DNA from: Nonomuraea sp.
GTDB lineage: Bacteria; Actinomycetota; Actinomycetes; Streptosporangiales; Streptosporangiaceae
Assembly (NCBI GenBank): GCA_013362835.1
Contig: JABFVJ010000370.1
Location: forward strand, 1-6,719
DNA: 6,719 nucleotides
Direction: 5' to 3'
Shown: positions 1 to 5,566 of the stretch, in pieces
How the letters are laid out: the number at the start of each line of letters is the position of its first letter
How positions within the stretch are numbered: the stretch's first letter is position 1
Translations under genes and position numbers: made by a program
The notes under the pieces: generated by a model
What the model was told of the DNA's origin: nothing
What the model saw: the letters and a program-made list of their open reading frames with translations, nothing else
Database searches by the model: none

Positions 1-25
1 TTTGGCGAGTTGAGGAGTTGACTGC

Positions 26-868
26 GTGAAGGTTTACCTGTCGGTGGACATGGAGGGCGTGACGGGGTTGACCGACCCCGAGGAGATGCACGCCGGCAAG
101 CGCGGGTACGAGCGCGGCTGCGAGCTGATGACCGCCGACGCGAACGCCGCCGTCGAGGGCGCGTTCGCGGCCGGTGCGGACACCGTGCTGGTCAACGACG
201 CGCACGGGTCCACCAAGAATCTGCGGATCGATCTTCTCGACCCCCGAGCCAGCCTGATCAGGGGCCCGGGGAAGGCGCAGCGGATGGCTCAGGGGCTCGA
301 CTCGACGTTCCAGGCCGCGTGCTTCGTGGGGTACCACGCACGGGCCGGCGTCCAGGACGGGGTGCTGAACCACACCTGGATGGGCAAGGAGATCCAGAAC
401 GTCTACCTCAACGGCGAGCTGTGCGGCGAGACCAGGCTGGTCGCCGCGTGCGCCGGGTTCCACGGCGTGCCGGTCGTGCTGGTGACCGGCGACGAGGCCG
501 TCGGTGAAGAGGCGCGTGAACTGCTCGGTGACGTCGAGACGGTCGCGGTGAAGAAGGGGATCGACAAGTTCTCGGCCGAATTGCTGCCACCGAGCGTTGC
601 CCAGGCGAGGATCCGTGAGGCGGCCGCCCGAGGGCTTGCGCGGTTGAGTGACTTCACGCCCTATCGGGTGGAGGCGCCGTACACGCTTGGGGTCGAGTGG
701 AACTCCACTGCCATCGCGGCCGCCGTGGCGCTGGTGCCCGGCGTGAAGACCGTCGGATCACGGCACACCGAGTTCACCACGGACGACTTCGCCCAGATCA
801 TGGCGCTCTTCGGCATCTTCGCCACCATCGGCGGCCAAGTCGCCTGCGGCAGCGGCCCCTATGGCTGA
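26..868 (+). CDS. M55 family D-aminopeptidase (DppA-like), 280 aa
   Basis: This is a zinc metallopeptidase of family M55, whose type member is Bacillus subtilis DppA, a cytoplasmic decamer that releases N-terminal D-amino acids from short peptides such as D-Ala-D-Ala. The length (280 aa) matches DppA (about 274 aa). Seen in the sequence: the N-terminal SVDMEG motif giving metal ligands D8 and E10, VNDAH ending in H60, GYHAR with H104, LNHTW with H116 (aligned by eye with the conserved active-site His), and a GE pair with E135, matching the DppA ligand set. There is no signal peptide. The GTG start is chosen because GAGGAG at 12-17 sits 8 nt upstream and the protein then opens exactly at the conserved MKVYLSVDMEG. 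Substrate in this organism is inference; turnover of cell-wall-derived D-amino acid dipeptides is the usual proposal. The last residues (CGSGPYG) are not part of a motif I recognise. Family assignment is secure. Confidence 0.95.
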   Translation: MKVYLSVDMEGVTGLTDPEEMHAGKRGYERGCELMTADANAAVEGAFAAGADTVLVNDAHGSTKNLRIDLLDPRASLIRGPGKAQRMAQGLDSTFQAACFVGYHARAGVQDGVLNHTWMGKEIQNVYLNGELCGETRLVAACAGFHGVPVVLVTGDEAVGEEARELLGDVETVAVKKGIDKFSAELLPPSVAQARIREAAARGLARLSDFTPYRVEAPYTLGVEWNSTAIAAAVALVPGVKTVGSRHTEFTTDDFAQIMALFGIFATIGGQVACGSGPYG

Positions 869-885
869 ACTCCCCGCGACCGCGA

Positions 886-897
886 CCACGATCGTGG
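886..897. terminator. short palindrome after the peptidase gene, possible weak terminator
   Basis: CCACGATCGTGG is a perfect 12-bp palindrome 17 nt after the peptidase stop codon; two further G-C pairs (883-884 with 899-900) flank it after one mismatch. As RNA it would give a short hairpin with no T-rich tail, as is common for actinomycete terminators. The stem is short and the role is a guess; it could equally be chance in GC-rich DNA. Confidence 0.2.
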
Positions 898-906
898 CCG
901 GCCGAG

Positions 907-1224
907 GTGCCGATGATCGCCGCTTCGACCGCAGCCAGGGTCAAGGTGCCGGTCGTTGCCGGGATGACTGCGTTCTCCACGGTCAAGGCGCCGATTCTGG
1001 CCGCGATGACCGCGTCCTCTACGAACGCGTTGGTGGTCGCCGGGGTGATCGCGTCCTCCATGGCCAAGGTGGCGGCTGGGATGGCCATGTCCTTCAAGAA
1101 CGTCCTGGTGGTGGTCGGGATGGCTGGCTCTCGAACGCTCGGGGTGCCGGTGGTGGCTGGGATGGCTGCGTCCTGCGCGGTCGGGGTGGTGGTGGGCGCT
1201 GGCGTGACCGTGTCCTTCAGGGGC
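907..1224 (+). repeat. degenerate tandem repeat, about 8 units of 36-42 bp
   Basis: Eight in-register units can be laid out by hand: 907-945, 946-987, 988-1029, 1030-1068, 1069-1104, 1105-1143, 1144-1185 and 1186-1224, of 39, 42, 42, 39, 36, 39, 42 and 39 bp. Length changes are all multiples of three. Read in the frame starting at 907, the units follow a consensus close to VPVVAGMTASSxVK; units 2 and 7 (VPVVAGMTAFSTVK and VPVVAGMAASCAVG) are closest. At DNA level the recurring core is GGGATGRCTGCGTCCTCC. Only about 13 of 106 codons end in A or T, so codon-position bias is present. The same bases are also open on the minus strand with the same third positions, giving Thr/Ala/Pro-rich repeats. 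Whether the tract is coding or a minisatellite-like expansion cannot be settled from sequence alone. Confidence 0.75.
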
Positions 1225-1335
1225 GGCCGCATGGGTGAGAGCGTCAGGGGTCAGGTGTCCGAAAGGGCTCGGACGCCCACGGGTGAGCCCGTACGGGATG
1301 TGGGGTTGCGAGTTGTTGAGCTAGGGAGTGGGTGA
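913..1335 (+). CDS. hypothetical Ala/Val/Met-rich repeat protein, 140 aa (doubtful)
   Basis: I recognise no family. For it being a gene: GAGG at 904-907 lies 5 nt before the ATG, the frame shows strong G/C preference at third positions through the repeats, deletions between repeat units keep the frame, and the TGA stop (1333-1335) lies one base before the oxidase ATG at 1337, an arrangement typical of translational coupling. The protein would be 7-8 hydrophobic repeats of 12-14 residues rich in Val, Ala, Gly and Met, followed by a polar, Arg/Glu-rich tail of about 37 residues. Against it: the composition is low-complexity, a complementary minus-strand frame (798-1232) is equally open, and the third-position bias falls clearly after 1225. 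First codon positions are more GC-rich than second positions in this frame, which favours plus over minus. It may instead be non-coding repeat DNA. Confidence 0.25.
   Translation: MIAASTAARVKVPVVAGMTAFSTVKAPILAAMTASSTNALVVAGVIASSMAKVAAGMAMSFKNVLVVVGMAGSRTLGVPVVAGMAASCAVGVVVGAGVTVSFRGGRMGESVRGQVSERARTPTGEPVRDVGLRVVELGSG
1324..1328 (+). promoter_or_regulatory. ribosome binding site that fixes the oxidase start
   Basis: GGGAG lies 8 nt before ATG 1337. The in-frame GTG at 1328 overlaps this site and would have no usable spacing, so the ATG is the better start. Confidence 0.6.
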
Positions 1336-1336
1336 C

Positions 1337-2887
1337 ATGGAAGGCGCGGCGCTGACCCGGCGGGGGTTGCTCGTCGGCATCGGAGCGGTCGGCGGCGCGG
1401 GAGCCATGTACGCCGCCATGGGCGCACTCGGCCTGGCCCCCTCCGAGCAGGACAAGGAGTTCGCCCCGCCGCGCCCCGGCGACTTCTCCCTGCGCGGCAA
1501 GGGCGCCGCCAAGGTGGTGATCCTCGGCGCGGGCGTCGCCGGCCTGACCGCCGCGTACGAGCTGGGCAAGGCCGGGTACGACTGCACCCTGCTCGAAGCC
1601 AGGGACAAGGCGGGCGGCAGGAACCTGACCCTGCGCGGCGGCGACCGGCTGACCGAGCTGAACGGCCCGGCCCAGGACGTGAAGTTCGGCGAGGGTGTCT
1701 ACTTCAACGCGGGCCCCGGCCGTATCGCCCCCTGGATGGTCACCCTCGACTACTGCCGCGAGCTCGGCGTCCCGATCGAGACGTTCGTCAACAACAACGC
1801 CGCCGCGTACGTGCACACCAACGGCCAGACCGTCCGCGCCCGAACGGCCCGCGCCGACATGTACGGATACGTCGCAGAACTCCTGGCCAAAGCCACCAAC
1901 CTCGGCGCGCTCGACAAGGTCGTCACCCACGACGACCGGCAACGCCTGCTCGAATTCCTGAGAAGGTTCGGCGACCTCGGCCCGAAGCTCGACTACGACG
2001 GCTCCACCAGGCGTGGTTTCACGAAGTTCCCGGCGCTCGACACCGGAACCCCCATCCCGCCCCCCGGCTCGCTCCACCAGGTGCTCGCCGCCGCCACCGG
2101 CCGCGCCATCACCAACGACTTCGGCTACGACATGGCCACCCCCATGTTCCAGCCGGTCGGCGGCATGGACGCCATCGTCGCCAAGCTGACCGAGGCCGTA
2201 GGCGAGGACCGGATCAGGACCGGCGCCAAGGTCACCAGGATCACGACCCTGGACGACGGCGTGGAGATCGTCTACAACGGCGGCAGCGTCAAGGCCGACT
2301 ACTGCGTCGCCGCCCTCCCGCCCCACATCCTCGCCAGGATCCCGCACAACCTCGGCGCCCCGGTCACCGCCGCGCTCCGCACCCCGGTCCCCGTCGCGGC
2401 AGGCAAGATCGGCCTGGAGTACGGCCGCCGCTGGTGGGAGCTGGAGGACCGCATCTACGGCGGCGTCACCGAGACCGACCTCGACATCACCCACATCTGG
2501 TACCCCTCCCACGGCTACCACTCCGACCGCGGCCTGGTCGTCGGCTACTACAACACCGAGCAGAACGCCGAGCTGTACGGCGCGCTCACCCCCGACGACA
2601 GAAGGCGGAAGGCCCTCACCCAGGGCAGGAAGATCCACGGCGACAAGTACGGCAAGGACCTGCTGTCCAGCGTCTCCATCGCCTGGCACAAGCAGGAGCA
2701 CATCCAGGGAGGCTGGGTACGCTGGCCGTCCTTTGATTCGTCCTTCACTCTTCTGCAACGCCCCGCCGGAAGGGTCTACTTCGCGGGCGACTGGCTCACC
2801 CGCTTGATCGCCTGGCAGGCAGGCGCCATGGAGTCGGCCCGCAGCGCCGTCACCCTGCTGCACCAGCGGGTGCTGCAGTCCCCGTGA
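1337..2887 (+). CDS. Tat-signal FAD-dependent amine oxidase / L-amino acid oxidase-like protein, 516 aa
   Basis: A flavoprotein of the monoamine oxidase/L-amino acid oxidase superfamily, which oxidises amines or amino acids with O2, releasing ammonia and H2O2. Seen: a Tat-type leader with TRRGLL (residues 7-12) and a Gly/Ala-rich hydrophobic stretch to about residue 34; the Rossmann FAD motif GAGVAG (64-69) with E87 at the end of the second strand and GGR (93-95); GPGRI (126-130), where R129 occupies the place of the carboxylate-binding Arg of L-amino acid oxidases; K357 in a KIGLEY segment before WWE, matching the conserved flavin-near Lys; and the C-terminal FAD motif FAGDW (482-486) with AWQAG (492-496). 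Length is normal. The Tat signal implies export already folded with FAD; no clean AxA cleavage site is evident, so the leader may remain as an anchor. Substrate is unknown; tryptophan monooxygenase-like or polyamine oxidase activity are alternatives. Family is secure, specificity is not. Confidence 0.92.
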   Translation: MEGAALTRRGLLVGIGAVGGAGAMYAAMGALGLAPSEQDKEFAPPRPGDFSLRGKGAAKVVILGAGVAGLTAAYELGKAGYDCTLLEARDKAGGRNLTLRGGDRLTELNGPAQDVKFGEGVYFNAGPGRIAPWMVTLDYCRELGVPIETFVNNNAAAYVHTNGQTVRARTARADMYGYVAELLAKATNLGALDKVVTHDDRQRLLEFLRRFGDLGPKLDYDGSTRRGFTKFPALDTGTPIPPPGSLHQVLAAATGRAITNDFGYDMATPMFQPVGGMDAIVAKLTEAVGEDRIRTGAKVTRITTLDDGVEIVYNGGSVKADYCVAALPPHILARIPHNLGAPVTAALRTPVPVAAGKIGLEYGRRWWELEDRIYGGVTETDLDITHIWYPSHGYHSDRGLVVGYYNTEQNAELYGALTPDDRRRKALTQGRKIHGDKYGKDLLSSVSIAWHKQEHIQGGWVRWPSFDSSFTLLQRPAGRVYFAGDWLTRLIAWQAGAMESARSAVTLLHQRVLQSP

Positions 2888-2914
2888 CGTCGCACGCTGC
2901 TCCCCGGACCGGCA

Positions 2915-2920
2915 TAGGGT
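2915..2920 (+). promoter_or_regulatory. candidate -10 element before the deacylase gene
   Basis: TAGGGT in the context GGCATAGGGTCGG resembles the TANNNT -10 element of actinobacterial housekeeping promoters. Transcription would start near 2927, about 25 nt before the ATG at 2952. No good TTGAC-type -35 is visible at 17-18 bp spacing, so the call is tentative. If real, the deacylase can be transcribed apart from the oxidase, whose stop is only 27 nt upstream. Confidence 0.35.
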
Positions 2921-2951
2921 CGGTCGGAGAACGGCGATCGAGGAGACGAGG

Positions 2952-3464
2952 ATGACGTTGCACTGGGTGCCCGCGACCGACCGCGACGACCTGCTGGCCG
3001 AGCCGGTGGCGCTCGCCGTCCGCGACATCGAGGGTGTCGAGGTGACGGAGATCGACCCGGGGCTGGCCGACACGGCCGAGTTCTGCGAGCGCTACGGCGT
3101 ACGGCTCGACGAGTCGGCCAACTGCGTGGTCGTCGCGGCCAGGCGCGGCGGTGAGACGCGTTACGCCGCGTGCATGGTGCTCGCGACGATGCGCGTCGAC
3201 GTGAACGGCATCGTACGCAAACACCTGGATGCCCGGAAGGCGAGTTTCGCGCCGATGGCGGACGCGGTCGAGCTGACCGGAATGGAGTACGGCGGCATCA
3301 CGCCGCTGGGGCTGCCCGGCGACTGGCCGATCCTGGTGGACAGCCACGTCGCCGACCACCCCCGCGTGGTGATCGGCAGCGGCGTGCGCAGGTCGAAGCT
3401 GGCCGTGTCCGGTGCGACGCTGGCCGGGCTGAAGGCCGCCGAGGTGCTGTCGCTGACGATCTGA
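2952..3464 (+). CDS. YbaK/EbsC family aminoacyl-tRNA deacylase, 170 aa
   Basis: A free-standing relative of the prolyl-tRNA synthetase editing (INS) domain. Members hydrolyse mischarged tRNAs in trans in the cytoplasm, for example Cys- or Ala-tRNA(Pro). Seen in order: DTAEFCERYGV (40-50), ESANCVVV (54-61) forming a core strand, ARKASFA (94-100) with K96 in the place of the conserved pocket Lys region, GGITPLGLP (114-122), which is the family signature usually written GGxSPxG, then PILVD (126-130) and GSGVRRSKL (142-150), which corresponds to the GGGxRG-like turn. Length is typical (150-170 aa) with no signal peptide. ATG is supported by AGGAG at 2941-2945, 6 nt upstream. Which amino acid and tRNA it edits cannot be read from the sequence, since YbaK, ProXp and related subfamilies share these motifs. 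It lies 64 nt after the oxidase; a separate promoter is plausible. Confidence 0.92.
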   Translation: MTLHWVPATDRDDLLAEPVALAVRDIEGVEVTEIDPGLADTAEFCERYGVRLDESANCVVVAARRGGETRYAACMVLATMRVDVNGIVRKHLDARKASFAPMADAVELTGMEYGGITPLGLPGDWPILVDSHVADHPRVVIGSGVRRSKLAVSGATLAGLKAAEVLSLTI

Positions 3465-3511
3465 AGGCGACCGAAGCCGAACTGAAGCCAATTCGAGACC
3501 GTTGGATGGGA

Positions 3512-3564
3512 AACCGATGAGGCCGTATCGGACGTTGTACGACTGGGAATGTGGCCTCATGGTT
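3512..3564. other. 12-bp inverted repeat with one-base bulge between deacylase and kinase genes
   Basis: The left arm AACC(G)ATGAGGCC (3512-3524) pairs with the right arm GGCCTCATGGTT (3553-3564); G3516 is unpaired and the intervening loop is 28 nt. It begins 47 nt after the deacylase stop and ends 42 nt before the kinase ATG. It could be a terminator for the upstream gene, an operator upstream of the kinase pair, or an RNA structure in a kinase leader. The long loop and missing T tract make a simple terminator less convincing. Confidence 0.45.
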
Positions 3565-3590
3565 CATCTCGTGGGCGGGGATTAAGCCGG

Positions 3591-3596
3591 TATGGT
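3591..3596 (+). promoter_or_regulatory. possible -10 element just before the first kinase
   Basis: TATGGT fits TANNNT and lies 10 nt before the preferred kinase ATG at 3607, which has no Shine-Dalgarno sequence. Transcription starting around 3603-3607 would give a leaderless or near-leaderless mRNA, which is common in actinobacteria. No clear -35 is visible. The hexamer overlaps the alternative ATG at 3592, so both readings cannot be true together. Confidence 0.2.
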
Positions 3597-3606
3597 GCTT
3601 CATGCC

Positions 3607-5550
3607 ATGAACGATGACCGACTAGGCCCTTACCGGCTGCTCAGGCGGCTCGGTGAAGGCGGGATGGGCGTTGTCCACCTCGCTGTCGACCCTCAGGGGC
3701 GGCAGGTGGCGGTCAAGGTCCTGCGCGGAGAGGTCGCCGGCGACGAGGTCGCCAGGCGGCGGCTTTCGCGCGAGGTCGAGACCATGCGCCGGGTGCGCAG
3801 CAAGTACATCGCCGAGGTGCTCGACGCCGACGTGACCGGTCATCGTCCCTACATCGTGACGCGTTACGTGCCGGGGCGTCCGCTCGACGAGATCGTCAAG
3901 GACGACGGGCCGCTCGACCTGCCCGCGCTGGTCCGGGTCGCCCACGGGGTGGCCTCCGCGCTGGCGGTGGTCCACTCGGTCGGCGTCATCCACCGCGACC
4001 TCAAGCCGGGCAACGTGCTCATCCTCGACGGCGAGCCCGTCCTGATCGACTTCGGCATCGCGCAGGCGGTCGACGCGACCAGGCTGACCCAGACCGGCAT
4101 GTTCATCGGCACGCCCGGCTACCTCGCGCCCGAGATCATCGAGGGCCAGGAGGCGGGCCCCGAGGTCGACATCCACGCCTGGGCCGGCACGCTGCTCTAC
4201 GCCGGCACCGGCCAGCCGCCCTTCGGCAAGGGCACGCTGGAGATGATCTTCTACAACATCACCGCGGGCAAGGCCGACATCAGCGGGGTTCCGGCCGAGC
4301 TCCAGCCGCTGCTCAAGGCGGGCTTCCAGCGCAACCCGGCCAAGCGGCCCAAGGCGGCCGAGCTCGCCGAGCAGACGGCCAGGATGTTGCCGCGGCCGCC
4401 GCAGGGCACCCCCGACGAGATCTCCACCGTCCCACGCCCCGACGGGCAGACCGACGTGCCCGACGACCATCCCACCAGGCGGCCGCCGTTCGTGGGGGAG
4501 AAGCCCTCCTACGACGTCTCCACGCCGCCCATGACGCCGCGGCGGCTGATCGAGGGCCGCGACCAGCCCGTGCCGCCGCCGCAGGACCCGCACTTCGTCT
4601 CGCTGCTGCCCAACCAGGGCGGCGGCGACCCGTGGCCGACCCGCAGGGTCTCGCCGGAGGAGCTGCGCCAGATCCAGCGCGAGGCCGGGCCGAGCCAGCC
4701 CTGGCCCCAGCAGCAACAGCCCCACCCGCAGCCGCAGGTCAACCACCACGAGGGCGACGTCCCCACCAGGCGCGTACGCCCCGACTCGGCCGAGTTCGGC
4801 AGGCTCAACACCGGCCCCGACCAGCCCGACTACGGCAGGCCGGGCCCGGTTCCCGTCCAGCCGCCGCCGTACATCCCGGCGCAGCCGCAGTTCGTGCCGC
4901 AGGAGCCCGAGGCCAGGCGCGACCCCTACCCGCCGGGCGTGCGTCCCGGGCAGACGCTGCAGCGGTCGAAGGCGTACGGTGTCGCGAGCGGCATGCTGCT
5001 GGTCCTCATGATCGTGGCGGCCGTGGCGGCTCCGGTGCTGGTGGCGGCGGTGGCGATCCCGATCGCGGTGCTGCTGCGCGCGGCCGACCTCGCCCAGCCC
5101 GGCCTCAACGCCCGCAGGCCCGCCGGCGCGGCGGCGCTCGACGTGCTCAGGGTGTTCGCCTTCCCGCAGGCCCTGGCCAAGTCGGTGGGCATCACGCTCG
5201 CGCTCGTCCTGTACGCCCTCATCCTCGGCCTCCCGGTGACGCTCCTGCTGAGCGTGGTGGTCAAGATGGGCTCGGCCAACGCCCTGGCATGGGGCGCCGC
5301 CATCGCCCTCTGGACGGTCTGCGCCGGCCCCGGAGTCGAGGGCCCCGGCAGACAGATGCGCAGAACGCTCTCATCGCTCGTACCCTCGAGAACAGGCGCG
5401 ATGGTGATGGCGGGAGTGCTCGCGGCAGGCGCCGCGCTCTCGCTGATCCTCGCCTACGGCACGTTCGGGGACACGCCAAGGGGGAGTGTATGGAGTCCGC
5501 TGGACGTCACATTCGTGACAAAGCAGCTCAACAGCCTGAAGGGTGGCTGA
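3607..5550 (+). CDS. membrane-anchored PknB-like Ser/Thr protein kinase, 647 aa
   Basis: A Hanks-type kinase with all catalytic elements: GEGGMG loop (16-21), K37, helix C E56, HRDLKPGN (129-136) with catalytic D131, DFG (148-150) and APE (174-176). The activation loop TQTGMFIGT (161-169) places T161 and T163 where PknB autophosphorylates, so self-activation is expected. Kinase domain: about 7-260. Residues 261-450 form a Pro/Gln-rich, probably disordered linker with three PTRR motifs. Residues about 456-616 are strongly hydrophobic with roughly four or more membrane segments (about 456-488, 526-552, 557-575, 598-616), followed by a short outside or inside tail. There are no PASTA repeats, so the input signal is unknown. 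Start: ATG 3607 aligns with the paralogue start (MN...LGPYR); ATG 3592 would add five residues. The second kinase follows 16 bp downstream, suggesting an operon. Confidence 0.95.
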   Translation: MNDDRLGPYRLLRRLGEGGMGVVHLAVDPQGRQVAVKVLRGEVAGDEVARRRLSREVETMRRVRSKYIAEVLDADVTGHRPYIVTRYVPGRPLDEIVKDDGPLDLPALVRVAHGVASALAVVHSVGVIHRDLKPGNVLILDGEPVLIDFGIAQAVDATRLTQTGMFIGTPGYLAPEIIEGQEAGPEVDIHAWAGTLLYAGTGQPPFGKGTLEMIFYNITAGKADISGVPAELQPLLKAGFQRNPAKRPKAAELAEQTARMLPRPPQGTPDEISTVPRPDGQTDVPDDHPTRRPPFVGEKPSYDVSTPPMTPRRLIEGRDQPVPPPQDPHFVSLLPNQGGGDPWPTRRVSPEELRQIQREAGPSQPWPQQQQPHPQPQVNHHEGDVPTRRVRPDSAEFGRLNTGPDQPDYGRPGPVPVQPPPYIPAQPQFVPQEPEARRDPYPPGVRPGQTLQRSKAYGVASGMLLVLMIVAAVAAPVLVAAVAIPIAVLLRAADLAQPGLNARRPAGAAALDVLRVFAFPQALAKSVGITLALVLYALILGLPVTLLLSVVVKMGSANALAWGAAIALWTVCAGPGVEGPGRQMRRTLSSLVPSRTGAMVMAGVLAAGAALSLILAYGTFGDTPRGSVWSPLDVTFVTKQLNSLKGG

Positions 5551-5553
5551 GCC

Positions 5554-5561
5554 GAGGAAGG
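5554..5561 (+). promoter_or_regulatory. strong ribosome binding site for the second kinase
   Basis: GAGGAAGG lies in the 16-bp gap between the kinases, 5 nt before ATG 5567. It decides against the in-frame GTG at 5561, which overlaps it. Its presence, with no room for a promoter in the gap, supports translation from a shared mRNA. Confidence 0.7.
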
Positions 5562-5566
5562 TGGCG

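Noticed and set aside
907..1224. CRISPR array
   Set aside because: Units are degenerate, directly abutting and without unique spacers, and no cas gene is present.
798..1232. Minus-strand Thr/Ala/Pro-rich repeat ORF, 144 aa
   Set aside because: No ribosome binding site precedes its ATG, it runs into the peptidase gene, and codon position composition (second positions more GC-rich than first) is the reverse of normal coding. Kept only as an alternative reading of the repeat tract.
861..1238. Plus-strand ORF overlapping the peptidase stop and running through the repeats
   Set aside because: The overlapping start is attractive, but its third positions are only about half G/C, unlike every real gene here, and the product is a Gly/Arg/Asp-rich low-complexity string.
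1288..1297. Perfect 10-bp palindrome CCCGTACGGG about 40 bp before the oxidase start
   Set aside because: A palindrome this short is expected by chance about once per kilobase; no second copy or promoter context supports an operator.
1244..3073. 609-codon open frame on the minus strand opposite the oxidase gene
   Set aside because: It is antisense to a gene with full flavoprotein motifs, its product is Val/Gly/Ala/Asp low-complexity without recognisable domains, and such frames arise routinely opposite GC-rich genes.
2850..3560. 236-codon minus-strand frame over the deacylase gene
   Set aside because: Antisense shadow; the plus-strand YbaK-family signature is clear and has a good ribosome binding site.
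3622..4749. 375-codon minus-strand frame opposite the first kinase
   Set aside because: Antisense shadow; no motifs, and the plus strand carries a complete kinase.
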